This document shows, in pieces, positions 1 to 6,944 of a stretch of DNA of 11,657 bases. Positions within the stretch are counted from its first letter, which is position 1, and every line of letters starts with the position of its first letter. Location of the stretch: assembly GCA_020720185.1 (NCBI GenBank), contig DYPB01000014.1:18479-30135 (forward strand). The letters are read 5' to 3'. The DNA is from Flavobacterium psychrophilum. GTDB taxonomy: Bacteria; Bacteroidota; Bacteroidia; Flavobacteriales; Flavobacteriaceae. Made by a program: the position numbers and the translations under genes. The notes beneath the pieces are model-generated. The model did not search any database, had not been told where the DNA came from, and worked only from the letters and a program-made list of their open reading frames with translations.

Positions 1-93
1 TTTTATATAAAGTTTTATAAATCAATTCTTTATATTAAAAGAAATAATTTAAAAAAAATAAATTTTAATAAAAATAAAAAAATACTAACAATT

Positions 94-127
94 TTGTAAA
101 AGTTATTAACAATTTAGTCTATATTTG
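94..127 (+). promoter_or_regulatory. Bacteroidota-type promoter for the coiled-coil membrane protein gene
   Basis: TATATTTG at 120-127 is an exact match to the Bacteroidetes -7 box TAnnTTTG. A TTG at 94-96 lies 23 bases upstream and could be the -33 box, at the long end of the reported spacing. Transcription would start a few bases after 127, leaving a leader of about 15-20 bases before the ATG at 150. The rest of 1-149 is AT-rich with no gene visible. Confidence 0.65.
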
Positions 128-149
128 CACCCTAATTAATAGTTAAAAT

Positions 150-1091
150 ATGGAAAACTCAAAAACTAATTCAAATTTAAAGACCGCAGTTGTAATTTTA
201 GCACTTGCATTTCTGGGTACTGGCGGATACTTATACAAAGTGTATATGGAATCTAAAGTTGAAAAAGAAAAACTTACTGTTGTTGAAAATGATAAAGCTA
301 AAGTAATGTCTGATTTATTAAAAGTAAATGCAGATTTGAATAAAGCAATTAGTGAAAATTCCTCAATGACGGATCAGTTAACTGCTGAAAGACAGAAAGT
401 TGTTGATTTGATTAATGAACTAAACGCCTCAAAAACAACAGTTTCATCATTAATGGTTTATAAAAGAAGAGCAGACTCTTATGAAGCAAAAATACAAGCA
501 TTGTTGCAAGAAATTGCTGATTTGAGAAGAGAAAATTATTCGTTGAGAGTAGCGAGAGATAGTTCTGCAACCGCTTTAAAAACATATATAGACGGCACTA
601 GATTAATATCTGGTCCAAATGGATTTAATAATAAAAACAAAATTGAAAATACAACTAAAAGCACCTCAAAAAAGAATGGTGTGAGTGCTGAACTTGCTGA
701 AAAATTATACAGACTTGATATTTTGAATTTGAATGTAACAGCATTAAAAGATTTAGGAGTTGAAACTGAAACTACAACTATGGCAAAAGATGCCAAATAT
801 GTTAATGTGAGTTTTACACTTCCTCAAAATTTTGTTGTAAAAGCTTCTGAAAGAAGATATTATGTGCAAATTTTAGATAAAGATAATGTTGTTATGGGGG
901 ATACAGGTGAAGAAACCCTTGATGATAATGTAAAATTAAAGTATAGTTTTGTTAAATCTCTTGAATATAAAAATAGAGTATTGAAAGTAAGCGAAAATGT
1001 TCTTTGTAAAAATTTGAAAAAAGGAAATTATACAATTAAAGTTTTTGATAAAGGAAGATCTGTTGGTAATAAGGTTTTTTCATTAAAATAA
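150..1091 (+). CDS. Membrane-anchored coiled-coil protein of unknown function
   Basis: The product is 313 residues and I do not recognise a named family. A short polar N-terminus is followed by one hydrophobic segment at about residues 12-30, with no lipobox cysteine, so it reads as an uncleaved signal anchor placing the rest in the periplasm. Residues about 32-145 are rich in K, E, L, A and S in a heptad-like pattern, consistent with a long coiled coil. A low-complexity Asn/Lys/Thr/Ser linker follows at about 155-178. Residues about 185-313 form a second globular part with alternating hydrophobic residues, probably beta-rich. The ATG at 150 follows a consensus promoter closely, which supports the start. 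It is monocistronic, ending just before a strong hairpin terminator. Similar proteins in flavobacteria are often labelled SMC-like only because of the coiled coil; there is no ATPase motif here. A structural or envelope-scaffold role is a guess. Confidence 0.85.
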   Translation: MENSKTNSNLKTAVVILALAFLGTGGYLYKVYMESKVEKEKLTVVENDKAKVMSDLLKVNADLNKAISENSSMTDQLTAERQKVVDLINELNASKTTVSSLMVYKRRADSYEAKIQALLQEIADLRRENYSLRVARDSSATALKTYIDGTRLISGPNGFNNKNKIENTTKSTSKKNGVSAELAEKLYRLDILNLNVTALKDLGVETETTTMAKDAKYVNVSFTLPQNFVVKASERRYYVQILDKDNVVMGDTGEETLDDNVKLKYSFVKSLEYKNRVLKVSENVLCKNLKKGNYTIKVFDKGRSVGNKVFSLK

Positions 1092-1110
1092 AACATATTT
1101 AATATATCAG

Positions 1111-1147
1111 AATGCGATTTTTAGAATTTCTAAAAATCGCATTTTTT
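1111..1147 (+). terminator. Intrinsic terminator between convergent genes
   Basis: A perfect 15-bp stem (AATGCGATTTTTAGA at 1111-1125 pairing with 1129-1143) with a 3-base loop is followed by a T run at 1142-1147. It ends transcription of the coiled-coil protein gene. The stem could also work for hutI from the other side, although the minus strand lacks a comparable T run. The hutI stop codon (1148-1146) lies inside the T tract, so the two genes are packed with no spare sequence. Confidence 0.85.
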
Positions 1148-2381
1148 ATATAAATTTTCCAGAAATCATAACTTGCTCAATTAAATTACTTCCAAATGAG
1201 TAAGGTATTTGATAGTAGTTATTTATTGGCTTTGTAATAATTAGATTTGCAATTTTGCCAATCGTTATACTACCGTGAGAATCAGAAATTCCCATTGAAT
1301 AGGCCGCGTTTATAGTTACCGCATTTATTGCTTCTTCTGGAGTCATCTTCATTTTAATACAAGCGGTTGCAACCACAAAATTCATATTTCCAGATGGTGT
1401 TGAGCCAGGATTAAAATCAGTGGCTAAAGCAAGTGGTAATCCAGCATTTATTAATTTTCTTGCAGGTGTATATGGAATACTTAAAAAATATGAACAAGCT
1501 GGTAATGCCACTGGCATAGTATTAGAATTTTTCAGAATTTCTATATCATTTTCGGAAATAATTTCAAGATGATCAACGGTTAACGCATTGTTTTCAACAC
1601 CAATTTTGACCCCCCCAATAGTATTAAATTGATTGACATGTATTTTTGGAATTAGACCAAATTTTATTCCAGCCTTTAAAATTTTATCTGTTTCTTCGAC
1701 AGAAAAATAACCAGTTTCGCAAAAAACATCAATAAATTCGGCAAGATTTTCATGGGCAATTTTTGGTAGCATATCGTTTATAATTAAATCTACATAATCG
1801 GAATGATTATCTTTAAATTCAGTTGGAAAAGCATGAGCTCCTAAAAATGTGGCTTTAATTTTTAATGGGTAATTTTCTGATAATCTTTTAATTACACGAA
1901 GCATTTTTAATTCAGAATCAACCGTTAGTCCATAACCCGATTTTATCTCGACTGCCCCAGTTCCCATTTGCATAACCTCTTCAATTCTATTTTTTGATTG
2001 ATTATACAATTCATTTTCAGTTGTTTCTTGTAATTTTTTTGCAGAATTTAAAATACCTCCACCTTTTGCAGCTATTTCTTCATAAGTAAGTCCATTTATT
2101 CTATCTACAAATTCGCTTTCTCGATTTCCAGCATAAACTATATGAGTATGGCTATCACACCAAGCAGGCAAAATTATTTTTCCAGTGGCATCAATAACAT
2201 GCTCAAAATCATCGTTTGGACAATCTTTCATAGAACCATAATCTAAAATAAACTCATTTTCGATTATCAAAAATGCGTTTTTTATTGATGGAAGAACTGC
2301 CATTTCTGCACCTGAAACTTTTTTAACCGTCGTATCTCGAATTTGAACTAATTCTTGAATGTTAATAATTAGTGTTTTCAT
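1146..2381 (-). CDS. hutI: Imidazolonepropionase (histidine degradation)
   Basis: HutI hydrolyses 4-imidazolone-5-propanoate to N-formimino-L-glutamate, the third step of histidine breakdown, in the cytosol. The 411-residue length is normal for the family. The amidohydrolase metal and catalytic residues are in place: SHTH with H78 and H80, GAHAF with H183, HVNQF with H248, VDH with H271, and ATDFNPGS with D322. EIKSGYGL at about 145-152 is also typical of HutI rather than of other amidohydrolases. No hutH, hutU or hutG is nearby, so the gene stands apart from the rest of its pathway in this window. It diverges from corA across a 67-base gap. A TAATTTTG box on the minus strand (2443-2436) is a plausible -7 element. 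Confidence 0.96.
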   Translation of the reverse strand: MKTLIINIQELVQIRDTTVKKVSGAEMAVLPSIKNAFLIIENEFILDYGSMKDCPNDDFEHVIDATGKIILPAWCDSHTHIVYAGNRESEFVDRINGLTYEEIAAKGGGILNSAKKLQETTENELYNQSKNRIEEVMQMGTGAVEIKSGYGLTVDSELKMLRVIKRLSENYPLKIKATFLGAHAFPTEFKDNHSDYVDLIINDMLPKIAHENLAEFIDVFCETGYFSVEETDKILKAGIKFGLIPKIHVNQFNTIGGVKIGVENNALTVDHLEIISENDIEILKNSNTMPVALPACSYFLSIPYTPARKLINAGLPLALATDFNPGSTPSGNMNFVVATACIKMKMTPEEAINAVTINAAYSMGISDSHGSITIGKIANLIITKPINNYYQIPYSFGSNLIEQVMISGKFI

Positions 2382-2435
2382 CTATAATTTTTTTGTAAAA
2401 ATAGTTTGAAAAATATAAATATGTTTAATTTTATG

Positions 2436-2443
2436 CAAAATTA
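2436..2443 (-). promoter_or_regulatory. Candidate -7 box for hutI
   Basis: Read on the minus strand this is TAATTTTG, an exact TAnnTTTG match 54 bases before the hutI ATG. I could not find a TTG at the expected upstream distance, so the call rests on the -7 box alone. Chance matches are not rare in DNA this AT-rich. Confidence 0.4.
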
Positions 2444-2448
2444 TATCA

Positions 2449-3519
2449 ATGAGAAAAATAAAATTTAAGAAAGGTAGAAAAGTGCAACCAACTTTTTTAG
2501 AATATACAGGAATTCATAAAAAAACGGCTACAGAAATGCAACTTTTTGTATATAATGATTTTGGTTTTTTAGAATGTAAAAATCTAAAAGTCAATGAAAT
2601 ACAAGATAATGTAGATTCTTTAAAAGTAAATTGGCTTAACATTCATGGTTTAAATGATATACATGCTATTGAATCAATCAGCAATTATTTAAAACTTGAT
2701 AATTTTATATTAGGTGATATTTTGAATACCATAAAACGAACAAAGATTGAAGAATATCATGATACTCTTTTTTTTAATATAAAATCGTTATTGCCGTCTC
2801 AAAATAACGAAAACATTGATGTTGAGCAAATTAGTTTTATACTAAAAAATGACATTTTAGTATCATTTCAAGAAAAAAGAAGTGATTTTTTTTCACATTT
2901 GCGAGAAAGAATTAGAACATATTCTGGTATTGTTCGCACTAAAAAAGCAGATTATTTATTGTATTTAATGTTAGATGCAGTAATGGAAAATTTTTATATT
3001 ACTATTGAAAACGAGGAAGATAAAGTAGAACATTTGATTAATTTATCAAAATCTAATACAAATCAAAGTATTCTGTTGCAGATTGAAAAACACAGGGATA
3101 ATTTTAATTTTTTAAAACGAGCCATTATTCCTCTTCGAGACTCTTTATATTCTATTAAATCGATGAAAGAAGATAATGTCTTTAACTCGATTGAGCACGA
3201 AAATTATAGTTTTTTTGATCGTTTACATCAAAAATGTTTGGAACTTTTAGAGCAAATTGATTATGATATGACAACTCTTGAAAGTGCTTCAAATTTCTTT
3301 TTCTCGGCACAAAATCAAAAAATGAATCAGGTAATGAAAACTTTAACTGTGGTTTCAGTAATTTTTATGCCATTAACTTTTATTGTTGGAGTTTATGGAA
3401 TGAATTTTAGATATTTACCAGAATTAGAATATCATTACGGTTATTTTTTGGTTTGGTTTGCAATGATATTTTTAACTATTGCAATGGTAATTTATTTTAA
3501 GTGGAAAAAATATTTTTAA
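2449..3519 (+). CDS. corA: CorA-type magnesium/cobalt transporter
   Basis: CorA channels take up Mg2+ (and Co2+ or Ni2+) across the inner membrane as pentamers. The 356-residue protein has a large N-terminal cytosolic domain (about 1-290) and two C-terminal membrane segments (about 298-316 and 331-350). The selectivity signature sits at the end of the first membrane segment: YGMNF, with GMN at 317-319, preceded by the characteristic MPLTFIVGVYG. The C-terminus is short and basic, as expected. The ATG at 2449 gives a basic N-terminus leading into LEYTG, which looks native. The upstream gap contains only a one-mismatch -7 box (TATGTTTA, 2420-2427), so its promoter is less clear than others here. 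The stop codon TAA (3517-3519) overlaps the first bases of the inverted-repeat element that follows. Confidence 0.95.
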   Translation: MRKIKFKKGRKVQPTFLEYTGIHKKTATEMQLFVYNDFGFLECKNLKVNEIQDNVDSLKVNWLNIHGLNDIHAIESISNYLKLDNFILGDILNTIKRTKIEEYHDTLFFNIKSLLPSQNNENIDVEQISFILKNDILVSFQEKRSDFFSHLRERIRTYSGIVRTKKADYLLYLMLDAVMENFYITIENEEDKVEHLINLSKSNTNQSILLQIEKHRDNFNFLKRAIIPLRDSLYSIKSMKEDNVFNSIEHENYSFFDRLHQKCLELLEQIDYDMTTLESASNFFFSAQNQKMNQVMKTLTVVSVIFMPLTFIVGVYGMNFRYLPELEYHYGYFLVWFAMIFLTIAMVIYFKWKKYF

Positions 3520-3581
3520 AGGTGTTGATTATTATGGTGGGTTCTATAAATTAGTTTTTTTTGTAAATTTACTTTTTTACC

Positions 3582-3614
3582 GATGCTCTTTTTGTTTTAT
3601 TTTAGCATCTTTTT
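3582..3614 (+). terminator. Possible weak terminator for corA
   Basis: GATGCT (3582-3587) can pair with AGCATC (3604-3609), followed by five Ts (3610-3614). The stem is only 6 bp and the loop is 16 bases of mostly T, so it is weak alone. It lies within the larger inverted-repeat element. Confidence 0.3.
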
Positions 3615-3620
3615 CCCATC

Positions 3621-3654
3621 TTTTTGTTCAAATATGGGCATATTTGAACAAAAA
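3621..3654. repeat. Central 16-bp palindrome of the inverted-repeat element
   Basis: TTTTTGTTCAAATATG (3621-3636) is perfectly complementary to 3639-3654, with only two G bases between the arms. A real RNA hairpin would open the top pair or two to form a loop. The T run is on the 5' arm and the A run on the 3' arm on either strand, so this is not a standard intrinsic terminator. Confidence 0.75.
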
Positions 3655-3752
3655 AAAGAAAAAATCTATTCAAAATAATTCTAAAAATAGCTATCAGCTA
3701 ATTTATAGAACCCAGCTTAATATTTTAAAAAACAACACCTTGGAAATAAATT

Positions 3753-5138
3753 TTAAACCATCTCTTCAGGTTTTACCCATTCATCAAAATCGGTTACAGC
3801 AACATAACCTAACCGAACAGCCTCTTCTTTTAATGTTGTACCATTTTTATGTGCCGTTTGTGCAATTTCTGCGGCTTTATAATAACCAATTTTTGTATTC
3901 AAAGCTGTAACTAACATTAATGAATTATCTACTAACTCTTTAATTCTCTTGTAATTAGGTTCAATACCACTTGCACAATGTTCTTCAAATGACATACAAG
4001 CATCTCCTAATAATCTTGCAGATTGCAGAAAATTAGCTGCCATAACTGGTTTGAAAACATTTAATTCATAGTGTCCTTGCATTCCTCCAACTGAAATTGT
4101 AATATCATTGCCCATAACTTGTGCACATACCATTGTTAATGCTTCGCATTGTGTTGGGTTTACTTTTCCTGGCATAATTGATGAACCTGGTTCGTTTTCT
4201 GGAATTAAAATTTCTCCAATTCCTGATCGTGGACCAGAGGCCAACATTCTAATATCATTTGCAATTTTATTCAAAGAAACGGCTAATTGTTTTAATGCTC
4301 CGTGGCTTTCAACAATTGCATCGTGGCTTGCTAATGCTTCAAATTTATTAGGAGCTGTAACAAATGGATGCCCTGTAAATTTTGCAATATATACTGCAAC
4401 TTTCACATCATATCCAGTTGGTGTGTTTAATCCAGTTCCAACAGCAGTACCACCTAATGCAACTTCTGAAAGATGAGAAAGGGTGTTTTTTAATGCTTTA
4501 AGTCCATAATTTAATTGTGCAACATAGCCTGAAATCTCTTGACCAAGCGTTAATGGAGTTGCATCCATTAAATGGGTTCTACCAATTTTAACAACATTTT
4601 TAAATTCTATTGCTTTTAAATTCAATGTGTCTCGAAGTTTTTCAACAGCTGGTATGGTATTTTCAACAACTATTTTATAGCAAGCAATGTGCATTCCTGT
4701 TGGAAAAGTGTCGTTTGATGATTGTGATTTATTAACATCGTCATTTGCTTTTACAACTGGTTCGCCTTCGCCAATTTTAAATCCAGCTAAAACTTGTGAT
4801 CTATTTGCAATAACCTCATTTACATTCATATTGCTTTGTGTTCCAGATCCTGTTTGCCATATTACTAAAGGAAATTCTTCAGAAAGTTTTCCTTCTAAAA
4901 TCTCATCACAAACGGTTGCAATTGCATCTCTCTTTTCAGTTGATAATACACCTAATTCACAATTTGCATAAGCTGCGGCTTTTTTCAAATAGGCAAAACC
5001 TTCAATAATTTCGGTTGGCATAGAGCCACTATTTCCAATCTTAAAATTATTTCTAGATCGTTCTGTTTGTGCACCCCAATATTTATCAGCTGGCACTTTA
5101 ACTTCGCCCATTGTATCTTTTTCTATTCGATATCCCAT
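3753..5138 (-). CDS. fumC: Class II fumarate hydratase
   Basis: FumC converts fumarate and L-malate into each other in the TCA cycle; class II enzymes are iron-independent cytosolic homotetramers. The 461-residue length is typical. The three conserved superfamily blocks are present: [12 protein letters not shown] (97-108), the THLMDATP region with the catalytic-site histidine H189, and the signature [11 protein letters not shown] (318-328) with the catalytic serine in its mobile loop. SSNDTFPT at 140-147 forms part of the substrate site. Aspartase and argininosuccinate lyase share the fold, but these motifs together fit fumarase best. The start at 5138 gives the normal N-terminus ([16 protein letters not shown]). 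It is monocistronic, converges on corA and diverges from the small membrane protein gene. A minus-strand TATTTTTG box (5171-5164) precedes it. Confidence 0.97.
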   Translation of the reverse strand: MGYRIEKDTMGEVKVPADKYWGAQTERSRNNFKIGNSGSMPTEIIEGFAYLKKAAAYANCELGVLSTEKRDAIATVCDEILEGKLSEEFPLVIWQTGSGTQSNMNVNEVIANRSQVLAGFKIGEGEPVVKANDDVNKSQSSNDTFPTGMHIACYKIVVENTIPAVEKLRDTLNLKAIEFKNVVKIGRTHLMDATPLTLGQEISGYVAQLNYGLKALKNTLSHLSEVALGGTAVGTGLNTPTGYDVKVAVYIAKFTGHPFVTAPNKFEALASHDAIVESHGALKQLAVSLNKIANDIRMLASGPRSGIGEILIPENEPGSSIMPGKVNPTQCEALTMVCAQVMGNDITISVGGMQGHYELNVFKPVMAANFLQSARLLGDACMSFEEHCASGIEPNYKRIKELVDNSLMLVTALNTKIGYYKAAEIAQTAHKNGTTLKEEAVRLGYVAVTDFDEWVKPEEMV

Positions 5139-5163
5139 TTTATTTTTTGTTAAAATTTTTCCC

Positions 5164-5171
5164 CAAAAATA
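5164..5171 (-). promoter_or_regulatory. Candidate -7 box for fumC
   Basis: On the minus strand this reads TATTTTTG, an exact TAnnTTTG match 25 bases before the fumC ATG, which is a sensible leader length. No clear TTG is seen at the -33 position. Confidence 0.45.
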
Positions 5172-5210
5172 ATATTTATAAAACTTAAAAAAAAATATTT
5201 TAACTAATTA

Positions 5211-5241
5211 TTGTTTACTCAAAATATATATTTTACTTTTG
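5211..5241 (+). promoter_or_regulatory. Consensus promoter for the 55-aa membrane protein gene
   Basis: TTG at 5211-5213 and TACTTTTG at 5234-5241 are separated by 20 bases, matching the flavobacterial two-part consensus well. The -7 box ends 28 bases before the ATG at 5270. This is the best promoter in the window and is a main reason to believe the short gene. Confidence 0.7.
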
Positions 5242-5269
5242 CATCTGATATTAATATAATTCGAGATAT

Positions 5270-5437
5270 ATGTTTGATTTTTCACAATATTTAGGTTTTC
5301 TATTGTTTATGACTGTATTGACAATAGGTTTTTGGCTAATGTTTTTTTTAGTTGGTTTTTTATCATACTGGATTCCAGGTGCTTTAAAAGAATTTTATAA
5401 AGAAAAGAAAGCCGCAAGAGAAGCAGAAAAAGCATAA
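5270..5437 (+). CDS. 55-residue single-pass membrane protein, hypothetical
   Basis: This short frame encodes 55 residues. It begins MFDFSQYLGF, continues as one or two closely spaced hydrophobic stretches (about residues 7-36, ending near FLSYWIPG), and finishes with a charged amphipathic tail rich in K, E, A and R (about 40-55). Short gene length usually makes a call doubtful. Here, a consensus promoter (5211-5241) sits just upstream, the frame is cleanly closed, and a strong hairpin terminator follows within 20 bases, so it is a complete transcription unit. The protein pattern of a membrane segment plus charged tail is typical of bacterial membrane microproteins that bind larger membrane complexes. 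No family is recognised and no partner is obvious. It diverges from fumC, but a functional tie to fumarase is not implied. Confidence 0.75.
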   Translation: MFDFSQYLGFLLFMTVLTIGFWLMFFLVGFLSYWIPGALKEFYKEKKAAREAEKA

Positions 5438-5455
5438 TTGTTATTTACAATAAAA

Positions 5456-5510
5456 AAAATCCACAAATTTTATGATTTAGTATTCATAAAATTTGTGGAT
5501 TTTCTTCATT
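5456..5510. terminator. Strong bidirectional terminator
   Basis: A perfect stem of 20 bp (5456-5475 with 5484-5503) with an 8-base loop (TTTAGTAT) lies between two convergent genes. The core 17 bp is ATCCACAAATTTTATGA. The stem is flanked by an A run on the left and T-rich sequence on the right, so it can end transcription of the 55-aa gene on plus and of the ArsC-family gene on minus. Confidence 0.9.
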
Positions 5511-5573
5511 TTTATTTTCTATTTAGATTACAAAAACACATATAATATTTAATCTATGCGTGTTAATCAATTG

Positions 5574-5924
5574 TTAATAGTCATTCAAAATTTGATTAAT
5601 TGACTCTTCGCTTCTTGCAATTATTGCAGTTGTATCATTAATTACGATTGGTCTTTCTATTAAAATTGGATTCTGAACCATAATATTTATAATTTCAGTA
5701 TCAGATAAATCTTTGAAACTATAATTATCAATCCAAACTTTTTCTTTTTTTCTGATTAATTCTATTGGTTTGATATTCAGTTTTTTAATTATAATTGTCA
5801 ATTCCATAGCAGTTGGAATTTCTTCTAAATAATTAATAATTTGAATTTCTTTCTCCAAATTTTGTAGTGTTAATAAACATTGTCTTGATTTTCCACAACG
5901 AGAATTATGATAAATTTGTATCAT
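5574..5924 (-). CDS. arsC: ArsC/Spx-family glutaredoxin-type arsenate reductase
   Basis: The 116-residue protein has the ArsC thioredoxin-like fold. Family members reduce arsenate to arsenite using glutaredoxin and glutathione, although many chromosomal copies have no shown arsenic role. The N-terminal YHNSRCGKSR places the reactive cysteine at C10, equivalent to C12 of the plasmid R773 enzyme. The three oxyanion-binding arginines of that enzyme appear to be kept as R58 (IELIRKKE), R91 (NPILIERPIV) and R104 (IIARSEES). This argues for a reductase rather than the regulator Spx, whose motif is CxxC. A second cysteine at C16 is unusual but not diagnostic. The protein lacks the longer C-terminal extension of R773 ArsC. 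No arsR, arsB or acr3 lies nearby, so an orphan housekeeping reductase is likely. The leader contains a TATTTTTG box on the minus strand (5971-5964). Confidence 0.88.
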   Translation of the reverse strand: MIQIYHNSRCGKSRQCLLTLQNLEKEIQIINYLEEIPTAMELTIIIKKLNIKPIELIRKKEKVWIDNYSFKDLSDTEIINIMVQNPILIERPIVINDTTAIIARSEESINQILNDY

Positions 5925-5963
5925 TTATAACTTTTTTATTAGAATAAATTGTATTTTAGCCTA

Positions 5964-5971
5964 CAAAAATA
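5964..5971 (-). promoter_or_regulatory. Candidate -7 box for the ArsC-family gene
   Basis: The minus strand reads TATTTTTG, an exact TAnnTTTG match 39 bases before the ATG at 5924. No TTG is seen at the expected -33 distance. The same 69-base gap must also hold the promoter of the divergent CPBP-menE unit, for which I see only a one-mismatch box (TATTTTAG, 5952-5959). Confidence 0.4.
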
Positions 5972-5993
5972 GTTAAATTTTAATAATAAAAAT

Positions 5994-6944
5994 ATGTTTA
6001 TTGAACAAGGAATAAAGGAAGATAATAAATTTTGGAAATATATAGTTGGTTTTGTAATTACTTTAATTGGTTATATTATTGGTCAATTACCATTAACTGT
6101 TGCGGTGGTTTATAAATCATTAAAAGATGGTAAAGGTTTTCCTACGGATGAAAAGCAAATGATGACAATTTTAGACTCAAATTTGACTTTTTTTTTAATG
6201 CTTTTAATATTTGTTTTTGCAATAATTTCACTATTTTTAGTAGTAAAATATCTTCATAAACAAACTATTTTATCAATAACTACAGCCCGAAAAAAAATAG
6301 ATTGGAATAGAATTTTATTCTCATTTTCAATTTGGTCAATATTCACAATTTTAAGTACTTACCTTTCATATTATTACTATCCAGAAGATTTTGTTTGGAA
6401 TTTTAAACCAGTTCCATTTGCTATTTTAGCAGTAATTACACTCTTATTAATACCAATTCAAACCAGTTGCGAAGAATATATTTTTAGAGGATATTTAATG
6501 CAAGGTTTTGGTAATTTAGCAAAAAATAGATGGCTTCCTTTGGTGCTTACATCTGTAATTTTTGGAACTATGCACATTATGAATCCAGAGGTTAATAAAA
6601 TGGGATATATTGTAATGATTTATTATATTGGAACAGGTTTTTTACTCGGAATAATGACTTTGATGGACGACGGGATGGAACTTTCATTAGGTTTTCATGC
6701 AGCTAATAACTTAATTGGTGCATTATTAATCACATCAGATTGGGGTGTCTTTCAGACCAATTCTATATTAAAAGATATTTCTAAACCAGAAGCTGGAGCT
6801 CAAATTTTTATTCCAGTTTTGATAGTATATCCAATTTTATTATTCCTATTCTCTAAAAAATATGGATGGAAAAACTGGAAAGAAAAATTAACAGGAAACA
6901 TTACTGAATTAAATAACGAAATTGAAATTATTGGAAATGAATAA
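5994..6944 (+). CDS. CPBP-family (CAAX-protease-like) intramembrane metalloprotease
   Basis: This 316-residue integral membrane protein has several hydrophobic segments (roughly 15-40, 64-86, 107-127, 139-156, 181-196, 205-224, 236-247 and 271-287). The CPBP (Abi/CAAX prenyl protease) motifs are complete: motif 1 EEYIFRGYL with E160, E161 and R165; motif 2 with the histidine in FGTMH (H194); and motif 3 FHAANN with H235 and the Asn at 238/239. These are the residues expected to form the metal site inside the membrane, so an active protease is likely. Substrate is unknown; bacteria generally lack CAAX proteins, and studied members act in bacteriocin maturation or immunity, or in regulated proteolysis. 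The last codons overlap the menE start by 8 bases (6937-6944), implying a transcript shared with menE. Confidence 0.9.
   Translation: MFIEQGIKEDNKFWKYIVGFVITLIGYIIGQLPLTVAVVYKSLKDGKGFPTDEKQMMTILDSNLTFFLMLLIFVFAIISLFLVVKYLHKQTILSITTARKKIDWNRILFSFSIWSIFTILSTYLSYYYYPEDFVWNFKPVPFAILAVITLLLIPIQTSCEEYIFRGYLMQGFGNLAKNRWLPLVLTSVIFGTMHIMNPEVNKMGYIVMIYYIGTGFLLGIMTLMDDGMELSLGFHAANNLIGALLITSDWGVFQTNSILKDISKPEAGAQIFIPVLIVYPILLFLFSKKYGWKNWKEKLTGNITELNNEIEIIGNE

Larger units (their letters stand above)
3519..3741. repeat. 223-bp imperfect inverted-repeat element, MITE-like
   Basis: The corA-fumC gap is almost filled by one imperfect palindrome. The outer ends are a perfect 9-bp inverted repeat, AAGGTGTTG (3519-3527) with CAACACCTT (3733-3741). 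Inside is a perfect 17-bp inverted repeat, TGGGTTCTATAAATTAG (3538-3554) with its complement at 3698-3714. The arms between these blocks also resemble each other with gaps. The centre holds a third palindrome (3621-3654) and the short palindrome GTAAATTTAC (3563-3572). No convincing protein is encoded and I found no clear target-site duplication. It could be a miniature transposable element, the remnant of an insertion sequence, or a structured untranslated region serving two convergent genes. Confidence 0.6.

Noticed and set aside
3519..3741. Complete insertion sequence
   Set aside because: At 223 bp it has no room for a transposase and no clear target-site duplication. The flanks (TGGAAA-rich on both sides) look alike but do not match exactly.
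3644..3910. Open frame of 88 codons on the plus strand across the inverted-repeat element and the fumC 3' end
   Set aside because: Its first half is the A-rich palindrome and its second half is antisense to fumC. Composition is unlike a protein and no start signal is seen.
4108..4971. Plus-strand frames opposite fumC
   Set aside because: They are antisense to the fumarase signature regions and have no independent support.
5574..5924. Arsenic resistance operon
   Set aside because: Only the reductase-like gene is present. No ArsR, efflux pump or glutaredoxin gene is nearby, and the flanking genes are unrelated.
6922..6936. Earlier TTG start for menE, adding five residues
   Set aside because: The ATG at 6937 gives a normal short overlap with the upstream stop and is the commoner codon. 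TTG would need a longer overlap with no supporting signal.
5994..6944. Abortive-infection (Abi) phage defence or bacteriocin immunity gene
   Set aside because: The Abi name is historical for the CPBP family. There is no defence gene, bacteriocin precursor or transporter nearby, so the motifs alone do not support this role.
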